A DNA stretch of 62,603 nucleotides, from assembly GCA_030602265.1 (NCBI GenBank), contig JAUWAB010000018.1, positions 1-62,603 on the forward strand, written 5' to 3'. This document shows positions 26,206-34,353 of this stretch, piece by piece; position 1 is the stretch's first letter, and every line of letters begins with the position of its first letter. The position numbers and the translations under genes are program-made. Source of the stretch: Prolixibacteraceae bacterium (GTDB lineage: Bacteria; Bacteroidota; Bacteroidia; Bacteroidales; Prolixibacteraceae). The notes under the pieces are model-generated. The model made no database searches. It was not told the origin of the DNA and worked only from the letters and a program-made list of their open reading frames with translations.

Positions 26206-27756
26206 TTAAATAATGATCAGCTCTTTGTTTTCATCCAGCAGGTTATATTCAGTCAGGGAGAAAGCCGGATTCGATTCGACCTTTACCCATTTGTAGTACT
26301 TCATAAACCATTTCATCCGGATGGATGGGAATCCTTTGGTAAGATAAGCCTCAACAAAAGGATGAACCTTAAGGGTCAGCTTATTCTTATTGAGGTCTTT
26401 AAATACGTACAACACTTTTGTGTCGAGTTCATCGGCGAACAGAATGGTAGGCGTAACCTTTCCGCTCCCCTTGCACATCGGGCAAACCTCGGCTGTTTCG
26501 ATATGTTCTTCGGGCCTGACTCTTTGCCTGGTAATCTGCATCAGGCAAAATTTACTGAGCGGCAGAATGTTGTGTTTGGTCCGGTCGGCACCCATCAGCT
26601 CCTTCATGTACTCGTAGACCTTATGGCGGTTTCCGGCCTGGTGCATGTCGATGAAGTCGATGACGATAATCCCGCCCATATCACGCAGCCTCAACTGCCG
26701 TGCGATCTCCTCACAAGCAGCTAAATTGACCTCAAGCGCGCTGTTTTCCTGATCAAGGCCGGTCTTTGCCCGGTTACCGCTATTTACGTCTATGACATGA
26801 AAAGCTTCGGTATGTTCGATTATCAGGTAGGCGCCGTTCCTGAACGATACCGTTTTCCCAAATGAAGCCTTGATCTGTTTCTCTACGCCGTAATACTCAA
26901 AGATCGGAGCTCGGCCTTTGTAAATCTTTACAAGTTTACGTTTATCCGGATCGATAGATTCCAGGTAATCGGCGATTTCATCGGCCATCGCTGTGTCATT
27001 GACGATAATACTGTTGAACTGAGTGTGGTAAATGTCACGCAGAAAGGCTGTTGTACGGTCCATTTCCCCCATGACAAGTGCCGGTCCGTTTAGCCTCTTC
27101 AGCTTGGCAATGGATGAGTCCCATCTTTCTACCAAACGTCTGATTTCCTGGTCGAGCTCGGCTACTTTTTTATCCTCGGCAGCCGTTCTGACAATAACAC
27201 CGTAATTTCTTGGCCTGATGCTCTGAACAAGTTTCTTGAGCCGGATCTTTTCTTCATTGGACCTGATCTTCTGGGAAACAGATACCTTATCGCTGAAAGG
27301 GAGCAGAACCATATTCCTGCCTGCAAGTGAAATTTCGGAGGTCAGTCGCGGACCTTTGGAAGAGATGGGTTCTTTGGCGATCTGTACCAGAATTTTTTGC
27401 CCTGCCTTGAGAACATCGTTGATCTTTCCCTCCTTGTCGATATCCGGTTCGGATTGGATGCGGTTGATGGAGGTGATTTTACTGTTTTTCGCCGACGACA
27501 TCCGCAGGAATTTATTCATGGTTGAGAACTGCGGCCCTAAGTCGAGATAATGAAGGAAGGCATCTTTTTCATATCCGACATCAATGAATGCGGCATTCAG
27601 GCTGGGCATGATTTTTTTGACCTTGCCCAGGTAAATGTCTCCGACTGCAAACTTGGCACCGCTTTTTTCACGGCTAAGTTCTGCCAGTCTTTTGTTTTCG
27701 AGTAAGGCGATGACAATTTCGGATGGAGAGACATCAATGATTAAATCGCTACTCAA
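26206..27756 (-). CDS. rng: Ribonuclease G/E family endoribonuclease
   Basis: A 516-residue RNase G-type enzyme for rRNA maturation and mRNA decay. The N-terminus SSDLIIDVSPSEIVIALLEN leads into an S1 RNA-binding domain (about 38-120). The RNase H-like and catalytic parts carry VIDVNSG and IIVIDFIDM, whose aspartates bind the metal, and the zinc-link CPMCKGSGK lies near residue 425. It lacks the long RNase E scaffold tail, so it is closer in size to RNase G. The 233-bp gap upstream holds several palindromes that may sit in its leader. Confidence 0.93.
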   Translation of the reverse strand: MSSDLIIDVSPSEIVIALLENKRLAELSREKSGAKFAVGDIYLGKVKKIMPSLNAAFIDVGYEKDAFLHYLDLGPQFSTMNKFLRMSSAKNSKITSINRIQSEPDIDKEGKINDVLKAGQKILVQIAKEPISSKGPRLTSEISLAGRNMVLLPFSDKVSVSQKIRSNEEKIRLKKLVQSIRPRNYGVIVRTAAEDKKVAELDQEIRRLVERWDSSIAKLKRLNGPALVMGEMDRTTAFLRDIYHTQFNSIIVNDTAMADEIADYLESIDPDKRKLVKIYKGRAPIFEYYGVEKQIKASFGKTVSFRNGAYLIIEHTEAFHVIDVNSGNRAKTGLDQENSALEVNLAACEEIARQLRLRDMGGIIVIDFIDMHQAGNRHKVYEYMKELMGADRTKHNILPLSKFCLMQITRQRVRPEEHIETAEVCPMCKGSGKVTPTILFADELDTKVLYVFKDLNKNKLTLKVHPFVEAYLTKGFPSIRMKWFMKYYKWVKVESNPAFSLTEYNLLDENKELIII

Positions 27757-27784
27757 AACAAATTGATTTAAATGGTAAAATAAT

Positions 27785-27884
27785 ATCCGTTTTAAACGGA
27801 TCGGAATTCCGGGTTAATCCCGGTTATTGCAGTATCCCACGGCTGAATAAACCGGGAAGCTGCAAACAGTACCTGTTTAACAGG
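27785..27884. repeat. Cluster of short palindromes in the rng leader
   Basis: Three palindromes lie upstream of rng: ATCCGTTTTAAACGGAT (27785-27801), CCGGGTTAATCCCGG (27809-27823) and CCTGTTTAACAGG (27872-27884). The first and last share CC-N4-TTAA-type symmetry. They could be leader hairpins, as in E. coli rne autoregulation, or operator sites. Confidence 0.55.
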
Positions 27885-27923
27885 AAAAGAACGTTGGTTG
27901 AAGAAACAAAATCCTATAAACAG

Positions 27924-27960
27924 ATTAAACCTAAAGTATATTTGTTACTTTAGGTTTAAT
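27924..27960. repeat. Perfect 15-bp hairpin between the mS38-like gene and rng
   Basis: ATTAAACCTAAAGTA (27924-27938) pairs perfectly with TACTTTAGGTTTAAT (27946-27960) around a 7-base loop, 30 bp downstream of the mS38-like stop on the minus strand. It is A/T-rich and lacks a T-run, so it could be an atypical terminator, an RNase site or a stability element. Confidence 0.7.
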
Positions 27961-27989
27961 CCAGGATTCGTAAATAACTGTAATAAACA

Positions 27990-28082
27990 CTATTTCTTCT
28001 TCTTGTGCCTGTTTTTACGAAGTCTTTTTTTACGCTTGTGCGTAGCCATCTTATGTCTTTTTCTTTTCTTTCCGCTGGGCAT
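27990..28082 (-). CDS. AURKAIP1/COX24-domain small basic protein (mS38/bS22-like)
   Basis: A 30-residue protein: it starts MPSGKKRKRHKMATHKRKK and ends with a run of lysines; 20 of 30 residues are K, R or H. It matches the short Bacteroidota proteins annotated with the AURKAIP1/COX24 domain, related to mitochondrial ribosomal protein mS38 and mycobacterial bS22, which bind the small ribosomal subunit near the decoding site. The gene lies 6 bp after an HU-like gene, so the two are probably co-transcribed. It is shorter than common gene-calling cutoffs. Family assignment is from recall of sequence pattern; ribosome binding here is inferred. Confidence 0.8.
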   Translation of the reverse strand: MPSGKKRKRHKMATHKRKKRLRKNRHKKKK

Positions 28083-28088
28083 AACTTT

Positions 28089-28373
28089 TTACTTTACGTG
28101 GTTTTTAACTTTGGATACGAAAGATTTTGCAGGCTTGAAAGAAGGGATGTTATGCTCCGGGATGATGATTGTGGTGTTTTTGGATATGTTACGGGCAGTT
28201 TTTTCTGCTCTTTTCTTAACGACAAAACTACCAAAACCTCTGAGGTAAACGTTTTTTCCATCTACCAAACAATCTTTTACTGTTTCCATGAAAGCTTCAA
28301 CAGCTTTTTGCACAGTTACTTTTTCAATTCCTGTGTTCTTCGAAACTTCATTAACGATATCTGCCTTTGTCAT
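28089..28373 (-). CDS. Divergent HU/IHF-family DNA-binding protein
   Basis: A 94-residue HU-fold protein (KADIVNEVSKNTGIEKVTVQ helices, VYLRGFGSFVV saddle, PSFKPAKSF end). It differs from the HU at 23057 at the DNA-binding arm: the usual RNPxTG is RNISKNT, so the intercalating proline is missing. It is longer at the arm end (IIIPEHNIPSF) and C-terminus. It is the first gene of a two-gene unit with the mS38-like protein, under a likely promoter at 28423-28430. It may be an HU paralogue with a different bend or role. Confidence 0.9.
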   Translation of the reverse strand: MTKADIVNEVSKNTGIEKVTVQKAVEAFMETVKDCLVDGKNVYLRGFGSFVVKKRAEKTARNISKNTTIIIPEHNIPSFKPAKSFVSKVKNHVK

Positions 28374-28422
28374 TTCTTAAAATATTTAGTTTTCAACAAA
28401 TTAATCGGATTAAACCGGTGTG

Positions 28423-28430
28423 CAAAAATA
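28423..28430 (-). promoter_or_regulatory. Putative -7 element of the HU2-mS38-like operon
   Basis: Minus strand TATTTTTG, an exact TAnnTTTG match, 49 bp upstream of the HU2 start. The -33 region is A/T-rich without an exact TTTG. Confidence 0.45.
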
Positions 28431-28614
28431 TAAATTATTTAAAAAATAAAAACCTTTTAGCTTAAATTATTCAAAATAATAGCATTAAAGTATATCTGCC
28501 CGGTTATCCGGCAAGTCCCAGGTTCTGACAAAATTGGCGCCGCCCTTTGGTAATTAAGGGTTTTCCTGAGTCTCTTGTTTTTGGCAAATGATGGATTTGT
28601 TAATTTCAAATGGC

Positions 28615-28622
28615 TATTTTTG
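28615..28622 (+). promoter_or_regulatory. Putative -7 element of mutY
   Basis: TATTTTTG (28615-28622) matches TAnnTTTG exactly, 27 bp upstream of ATG 28650. TTTG at 28596-28599 is present, but the 15-bp spacer is shorter than usual. Confidence 0.42.
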
Positions 28623-28649
28623 TCGGATTAAAGTGTTGAAAGATTCTTG

Positions 28650-29705
28650 ATGGACCAATTTACCCGTCCGGTTTATACCTGGTATTCACAAAACTTCAGG
28701 CATTTGCCCTGGAGGACCACCCGTGATCCCTATCTGATCTGGATTTCAGAGGCCATTCTGCAGCAGACCAGGGTCAGCCAGGGACTACCATATTACCTGA
28801 GGATTACGGAAAGGTTTCCTGATGTGCGGACGCTGGCTGAATCGCCTGAGGATGAGCTGTTCAAATTATGGGAAGGACTTGGTTATTATTCCCGTGCCAG
28901 AAACCTTCACCAGGCTGCCCGTTCAATATTAATTAATTATGAAGGGAATTTCCCGGAAACCTATGAATCGATTCGCCAGCTGAAGGGCGTGGGTGATTAT
29001 ACTGCGTCTGCTGTGGCTTCGATAGCCTACGGACTTCCCTATGCTGCCGTAGATGGAAATGTGATCAGGGTGCTGTCAAGATATTTCGGTATCAGGTTAC
29101 CCTTTGATACTCAGGAAGGAAGAAAGGTGTTCGGAGATCTGGCCAATGAGATTCTTGACAGAAATGATCCCGGATCGCACAACCAGGCCTTAATGGAATT
29201 CGGAGCACTGCTTTGTAAACCGAGAAAGCCCGGATGCCCTGTTTGTCCGGTAAAATCTTCCTGTTTTGCCTTCCTGAACAATGAGGTGGAGAAGCTGCCT
29301 GTCAGAAAGAAAAAACCGACCAGGAGTTCGGTATATTATACATTTCTCCTTGTTGAAAGTAACCACTCTGTTCTGATTGAGCAAAGAAAAGGAAAAGGAA
29401 TATGGAGGAGTCTATACCAGTTGCCGCTGATCGAAACAGACACCCTTCCGGCAGAAGAAGAGGTAATGCTGCTTCGCGGGGTAACAGAGCTGTTGGGCAC
29501 ACCCGGCAGTCAACTCCTGAAGATCAGCAGACCACATACCCATATACTCACTCACCGTACTATCGTAGCACGTTTTGTCCACATAAAATGCCCCGTTTTG
29601 TCCACGTATTGGCGAAATTATATTCAGGTTAATAAGGAAGAAATTAGTAAATTTGCCTTTCCGGTTTTGATCAAAAATTATTTGGCTGAACATGAATGGC
29701 TTTAA
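28650..29705 (+). CDS. mutY: A/G-specific adenine DNA glycosylase
   Basis: Removes adenine mispaired with 8-oxoguanine. The start is ATG 28650 (351 residues); a TTG directly precedes it. The catalytic glutamate lies in SEAILQQTRV. The HhH-GPD motif is LKGVGDYTASAVASIAYG, followed by VDGNVIRVLSR with the conserved aspartate. The [4Fe-4S] loop CKPRKPGCPVCPVKSSC has exact C-x6-C-x2-C-x5-C spacing. The C-terminal NUDIX-like domain that reads 8-oxoG is present (about 230-350). The order mutY-ssb-gldE-gldD is conserved in Bacteroidota. Confidence 0.95.
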   Translation: MDQFTRPVYTWYSQNFRHLPWRTTRDPYLIWISEAILQQTRVSQGLPYYLRITERFPDVRTLAESPEDELFKLWEGLGYYSRARNLHQAARSILINYEGNFPETYESIRQLKGVGDYTASAVASIAYGLPYAAVDGNVIRVLSRYFGIRLPFDTQEGRKVFGDLANEILDRNDPGSHNQALMEFGALLCKPRKPGCPVCPVKSSCFAFLNNEVEKLPVRKKKPTRSSVYYTFLLVESNHSVLIEQRKGKGIWRSLYQLPLIETDTLPAEEEVMLLRGVTELLGTPGSQLLKISRPHTHILTHRTIVARFVHIKCPVLSTYWRNYIQVNKEEISKFAFPVLIKNYLAEHEWL

Positions 29706-29760
29706 TATCAGTCTGACGATGAAGGATACCGGAACCAGTTAACCAATTAAATTTTAAAAC

Positions 29761-30204
29761 ATGTCGATTAACAAAGTAATTTTAGTAGGAAATGTCGGAG
29801 CCGACCCGGAAGTAAGGCACCTCGACAACAATGTGGCCGTCGCCAACCTGAGGCTTGCCACCTCTGAAACCTATGTTGCCAAAAACGGTGAAAAAGTTAC
29901 CACCACCGAATGGCACAATATTGTTCTGTGGCGTGGTTTAGCCGATCTGGCTGAAAAGTATATACGCAAGGGCAGGCAAATCTATGTTGAAGGTCGTATC
30001 CGGACCAGGTCCTATGATGATAAAGACGGACAGAAACGTTATGTCACCGAGATATACGGAGATGTTGTAAGGCTTCTCGGTTCTCGTGATTCCTCAGCTT
30101 CGGAGGGCTCCGGTGATACCAACTTCCCCAGGGAAACTCAGTCTTCCGGTCAGGTTGATACCCCCGATTATGGCAACCATTCTGATGATGATTTACCATT
30201 TTAA
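29761..30204 (+). CDS. ssb: Single-stranded DNA-binding protein
   Basis: A 147-residue SSB. The OB-fold (about 1-105) begins SINKVILVGNVGADPEVRH. A disordered acidic linker and the conserved DDLPF tail, which recruits repair and replication partners, follow. It lies 55 bp after mutY and 16 bp before gldE, suggesting one transcript. The A-rich leader before ATG is typical of Bacteroidota genes. Confidence 0.96.
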   Translation: MSINKVILVGNVGADPEVRHLDNNVAVANLRLATSETYVAKNGEKVTTTEWHNIVLWRGLADLAEKYIRKGRQIYVEGRIRTRSYDDKDGQKRYVTEIYGDVVRLLGSRDSSASEGSGDTNFPRETQSSGQVDTPDYGNHSDDDLPF

Positions 30205-30220
30205 CTTTATATACTGAATA

Positions 30221-31543
30221 TTGGAAACCGGAATAATACCAGTGAGTGAGCCCCTTATCCGGGGCTTTCAGTTTTACCCCCTTACAGGTGCCGCAGTTGC
30301 CGGAATAGTGGTTATCATTCTCCTGTTGCTGCTGTCAGCTTTGATCAGTGGCTCAGAAGTAGCTTATTTTTCACTCGGTTCGGGTGACAAACAAAAGCTT
30401 TCCGGTTCCCGACGTGACCTGAAGGTGCAAAGTAACCTCAGGAATCCTGAGAAACTACTGGCTACTATTTTGGTTTCCAATAATTTTGTTAATGTTGGCA
30501 TAGTTATTTTAGGGGCATTCGTTACCTCTATGCTCTTTGATTTCAGCAGTTCCCCGGTTCTCGAGTTTGTCGTCCAGGCAGTTCTGATCACATTCCTGCT
30601 TCTGCTGTTCGGCGAAATTCTTCCTAAGGTTTACGCTACACATTATCCCCTCTCTTTTGCCCGTTTTATGGCTTATCCCCTCGATACCTTAGCCCGGGTT
30701 TTCAGTCCGCTTAATGCCATTTTGATCCACTCCACCAATTTTGTAAACAAGAGACTTCGGAAAAAACAGAAAAATGATATCTCCATGGATGAGATCTCCC
30801 AGGCATTAGTCCTGACCTCAGGAAATGAAATTTCTGATGAAAAGGAAATACTGGAGGGTATTGTCAGGTTTGGCAATAAAAGCGTTGCCGAAATTATGAG
30901 GCCCAGGGTGGATGTGGTGTCTCTTGATATCCGGACTGGATTCAGTGAAGTGCTGGATGTAATCGTTCAGACAGGTTATTCGCGGTTACCTGTTTATTCA
31001 GAATCATTCGATCATGTGAAAGGAATCCTTTTTATTAAGGATTTACTGCCATATACTGAGAAAGGAGCTGACTTTATCTGGCAAAATCTGCTGAGGCCAC
31101 CGTTTTATGTACCGGAAACGCGAAAAATTAAATCTCTGCTCGAAGATTTTCAGAAGAATAAGGTTCATATGGCGGTCGTGGTTGATGAGTACGGAGGTTC
31201 TTCAGGTATTGTGACCCTCGAGGATGTGCTTGAAGAAATTGTTGGGGATATTGCCGATGAGTTCGATGAAGACGAACACTTCTATTCCCGCTTGGGCGAT
31301 AATACATTTTTATTCGACGGAAAAACCTCTCTTATTGATTTCTGCAAGGTTACCGACACCGACGAGGCGATCTTTGATGAAGTTAAAGGGGATGCCGATA
31401 CCTTAGCCGGACTTATTCTTGAACTCAAAGGTGAGTTTCCCGTTCAGAATGAAAAATTCCGCTGCAAGCATTTTAATTTTACTATCGAAGCTATAACCAA
31501 AAGAAGGATAAAACAAATCAGGGTCGAGGTCGTTAATGGTTAG
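30221..31543 (+). CDS. gldE: Gliding motility-associated GldE (CNNM/CorC-type membrane protein)
   Basis: A 440-residue membrane protein: a DUF21/CNNM domain with about four helices (30-190), a CBS pair (about 205-325, IMRPRVDVVSLD and VVDEYGGSSGIVTLEDVLEE) and a C-terminal CorC_HlyC domain. The neighbouring gldD and ssb identify it as GldE, which in Flavobacterium is partly redundant with GldD function in gliding. The start is unclear: TTG 30221 gives the full N-terminus, GTG 30242 is an alternative, and no ATG is close. Relatives of this fold transport Mg2+; that activity is not established for GldE. Confidence 0.88.
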   Translation: METGIIPVSEPLIRGFQFYPLTGAAVAGIVVIILLLLLSALISGSEVAYFSLGSGDKQKLSGSRRDLKVQSNLRNPEKLLATILVSNNFVNVGIVILGAFVTSMLFDFSSSPVLEFVVQAVLITFLLLLFGEILPKVYATHYPLSFARFMAYPLDTLARVFSPLNAILIHSTNFVNKRLRKKQKNDISMDEISQALVLTSGNEISDEKEILEGIVRFGNKSVAEIMRPRVDVVSLDIRTGFSEVLDVIVQTGYSRLPVYSESFDHVKGILFIKDLLPYTEKGADFIWQNLLRPPFYVPETRKIKSLLEDFQKNKVHMAVVVDEYGGSSGIVTLEDVLEEIVGDIADEFDEDEHFYSRLGDNTFLFDGKTSLIDFCKVTDTDEAIFDEVKGDADTLAGLILELKGEFPVQNEKFRCKHFNFTIEAITKRRIKQIRVEVVNG

Positions 31544-31564
31544 GAATGGCTTAAAACGGCTTTC

Positions 31565-32152
31565 ATGAAAATGGTTAACATGCGGATCGCTTTTTACTTT
31601 CTCGTTTCTGTCATGATCCTTTCCGGATGTGATGGAAAATATACACCCAAACCAAGGGGATATTTCAGGATCGATTTTCCGGAAAAGGAGTATGTCCCTT
31701 TGCAGCAGGGTTTTCCATATCTGTTCGAGATACCGGTGTACTCGGAGGTGCTCAGGGATCCCTCTCCATTGGCAGAGCCCGGCTGGATTAATATTCACTT
31801 TCCTGCGAATAAGGCTGAAATCCACATCAGTTATAAGGAGGTGAAGGGAAATCTGTTTGTTTATACCGAAGAGTCGCGTGACCTGACCTACAAACATACC
31901 CAGAAGGCAAGTGCGATTGAGGAACACATCTTCATGAATCCCTCTTCCGGAGTATATGGTACCATATACCTGATCAGCGGTAATGCCGCATCTCCGGTTC
32001 AGTTCTATATGACCGACAGTACACGGCACTTTTTGAGAGGGGCACTCTATATCAGGAACGTGCCCAATATCGATTCATTGAAACCGGTTATTGATTTTCT
32101 GGTTCCCGATGTAATTCATTTAATTGAAACTCTTGAATGGAATGAGGATTAA
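31565..32152 (+). CDS. gldD: Gliding motility lipoprotein GldD
   Basis: A 195-residue lipoprotein with signal MRIAFYFLVSVMILSGC and cysteine as the lipidated residue. The mature start DGKYTPKPRGYFRIDFPEK is characteristic of GldD. GldD is needed for gliding or T9SS-dependent surface functions in Flavobacterium and is present in many non-gliding Bacteroidota. ATG 31565 is used; the next in-frame ATG (31580) gives a tighter signal peptide. It follows gldE by 21 bp. The core T9SS/gliding genes gldK-N are not in the window. Confidence 0.9.
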   Translation: MKMVNMRIAFYFLVSVMILSGCDGKYTPKPRGYFRIDFPEKEYVPLQQGFPYLFEIPVYSEVLRDPSPLAEPGWINIHFPANKAEIHISYKEVKGNLFVYTEESRDLTYKHTQKASAIEEHIFMNPSSGVYGTIYLISGNAASPVQFYMTDSTRHFLRGALYIRNVPNIDSLKPVIDFLVPDVIHLIETLEWNED

Positions 32153-32200
32153 TGCCGCTTACGGAAATTTAGGTACAGGGTATCCTTTAATATTGATTCC

Positions 32201-32836
32201 ATGCCTCTGATTAAAACCATATCAATAGGAAATTCTTCAGCGCTATTCTGGCTGATCACAGAATCTGCAGATGATTTGCTGAAAGGCACTGTCCTGTCGC
32301 ACGATGAGTTAATCAGATATAAGGGTTTTTCTAATGACCGCAGAAAGAAAGAGTTTTTGGCTGTAAGGCATCTTCTTCAGAATTTGCCGGCAGGAGCCTG
32401 TGGGCTCTCGTACGATCCATCGGGAAAACCTGAACTGAAGGGTTCTGGTTTTTTTGTGTCGGTTTCACATTCTCCGTCATTGGCTGCTCTTGTGGTTTCT
32501 GACAAGCCTTGTGGTGTGGATGTAGAAGAATTGACCCGTAACACCGAAAGGATCTCTGAGCGGTTTCTATCTAAGGAAGAGCTTGAATGGACCTCTGCGA
32601 TGAAGGAGGTCAGACTCGTCAGATTGGTTTGCTGGTGTGTCAAGGAAGCGGTTTATAAGTTAATGGGTGCCGCTGAGGTGGATTTTGCCAGACATATTAA
32701 AGTTTTACCCTTCACTCCTGTCCCGGACTTCGGGATTAAGGCTCTTTTTCTGAAAGGGGGTTCTCCTGTTTCGGTAAAACTGCGAATTGATTTCGTGGAA
32801 AACAATGCAGTGGTTTGGGGTGTTGTAAATGATTGA
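32201..32836 (+). CDS. 4'-phosphopantetheinyl transferase superfamily protein
   Basis: Transfers phosphopantetheine from CoA to carrier proteins. The 211 residues fit the Sfp-like class. SVSHS (87-91), the metal-binding GVDVEE (105-110) and WCVKEAVYKLMG (145-156) are all present. No polyketide or peptide synthase is near, so its target may be the fatty acid acyl carrier protein. It overlaps zwf by 8 bp. Confidence 0.9.
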   Translation: MPLIKTISIGNSSALFWLITESADDLLKGTVLSHDELIRYKGFSNDRRKKEFLAVRHLLQNLPAGACGLSYDPSGKPELKGSGFFVSVSHSPSLAALVVSDKPCGVDVEELTRNTERISERFLSKEELEWTSAMKEVRLVRLVCWCVKEAVYKLMGAAEVDFARHIKVLPFTPVPDFGIKALFLKGGSPVSVKLRIDFVENNAVVWGVVND

Positions 32837-34349
32837 AATGTTGTTGGGTATGAATAAACCGGTTAATCAGATAATAGTAATTTTTGGAGCATCGGGCGAC
32901 CTGACCAGAAGGAAGTTAGTGCCGTCTCTTTATGACCTTTTTGTCAAAAATCTGCTCCCTGGAAATTTCGGTGTGCTCGGTGTCAGCAGGACTTCTATGG
33001 ATGATGAAGAGTTCCGTTCAAGGCTGGGCGGGAACCTGCCCGGCGACGGCAAAAAGGAGCAGTTCCTTTCCATGTTATATTACCATGCGATGGAGACATC
33101 AGATTCTGATGCCTATATCGGTTTAAGCGAGCGATTAGGAAAGCTTGACCAAAGTTTAGAGACTGGAGGCAATTTTATTTTTTATTTGTCTACGCCTCCT
33201 TCTCTCTATGAGATAATCCCTGAATACCTTTTTAGGGCCGGACTCGCTAAGAGTGAACAGGGTTTCCGGCGCCTGATTGTTGAAAAGCCCTTCGGAACCA
33301 GCCTGGAAAGCGCCCGGAATCTGAATGTGGGTTTGTTACAATATTTTGAAGAGAGTCAGATTTTCCGCATTGACCATTATCTGGGAAAAGAGACCGTCCA
33401 GAATATGCTCGTGACCCGATTCAGCAATGGTATATTTGAACCACTCTGGAACCATAATTTTATCCATCATGTGGAGATCACTTCTGCTGAAAGTCTTGGT
33501 GTGGAGGGAAGAGGCGGTTATTACGACCAGTCCGGTGCCCTCAGGGACATGGTCCAGAACCATCTGCTTCAGCTGGTTGGATTCATTGCCATGGAACCTC
33601 CGGCCGTTCTTGAAGCCGACGCTATCCGGAATGAGACCCTGAAGGTTTTTCAGGCTCTTCGTCCTATCCGGGAAGAGGACGTGGAACGGTGCACCATCCG
33701 TGGACAATATATTTCATCTACCATAAAGGGCGGGAAAGTTCCCGGTTACAGACAGGAAAAAGGAGTGCCTGAGGATTCCCGGACCGAAACGTTTGCTGCC
33801 ATCAGGTTCTATATCGACAACTGGCGTTGGGCCGGAGTTCCTTTCTATATCCGTACCGGTAAGAAGCTTCCTACCAGGGTGACTGAAGTGGTGGTGCATT
33901 TCAAACAGGTGCCGCATCATTTGTTCAGTGCCTCACCCGATTATACACCAATAGAGAATCAGCTTATCATCAGGATTCAACCAGATGAAGGCCTGTTGCT
34001 TAAGATTGGGATGAAAATTCCTGGAGCTGGATTTCGTGTCAGGACGGTCAATATGGACTTTCATTACAGTAGCCTTGCCGACATTCACCTGCCCTCAGCC
34101 TATGAACGGCTGCTGCTGGATTGTATGCAGGGAGATGCAACCCTTTATACCCGTGGTGATGCCGTTGAGGAGGCATGGAAATTTATTCAGCCTGTTTTAG
34201 ATGCATGGCAGTCGTCCGGGAATATACCGGTTTATGGATATCCTGCCGGAACCTGGGGGCCGGAGATAAGCGATTCGCTGATCCTTAACGGAAAATGGCG
34301 CTATCCCTGTAAAAATCTTACGGATGACGGATCTTACTGCGAATTGTAA
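32829..34349 (+). CDS. zwf: Glucose-6-phosphate 1-dehydrogenase
   Basis: Oxidises glucose-6-phosphate to 6-phosphogluconolactone, making NADPH. The 506-residue length fits. GASGDLTRRKL (20-30) is the nucleotide-binding loop, and RIDHYLGKE (180-188) holds the catalytic and phosphate-binding residues. The first ATG overlaps the end of the phosphopantetheinyl transferase gene; M8 (32850) is an alternative start. Its partner pgl lies 2.9 kb downstream on the same strand, separated by an oppositely oriented gene that ends 4 bp from this stop. Confidence 0.96.
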   Translation: MIEMLLGMNKPVNQIIVIFGASGDLTRRKLVPSLYDLFVKNLLPGNFGVLGVSRTSMDDEEFRSRLGGNLPGDGKKEQFLSMLYYHAMETSDSDAYIGLSERLGKLDQSLETGGNFIFYLSTPPSLYEIIPEYLFRAGLAKSEQGFRRLIVEKPFGTSLESARNLNVGLLQYFEESQIFRIDHYLGKETVQNMLVTRFSNGIFEPLWNHNFIHHVEITSAESLGVEGRGGYYDQSGALRDMVQNHLLQLVGFIAMEPPAVLEADAIRNETLKVFQALRPIREEDVERCTIRGQYISSTIKGGKVPGYRQEKGVPEDSRTETFAAIRFYIDNWRWAGVPFYIRTGKKLPTRVTEVVVHFKQVPHHLFSASPDYTPIENQLIIRIQPDEGLLLKIGMKIPGAGFRVRTVNMDFHYSSLADIHLPSAYERLLLDCMQGDATLYTRGDAVEEAWKFIQPVLDAWQSSGNIPVYGYPAGTWGPEISDSLILNGKWRYPCKNLTDDGSYCEL

Positions 34350-34353
34350 CGGG

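Noticed and set aside
31403-32029. 208-codon minus-strand frame across gldE/gldD
   Set aside because: It spans the end of gldE and most of gldD in antisense, and both of those match known families.
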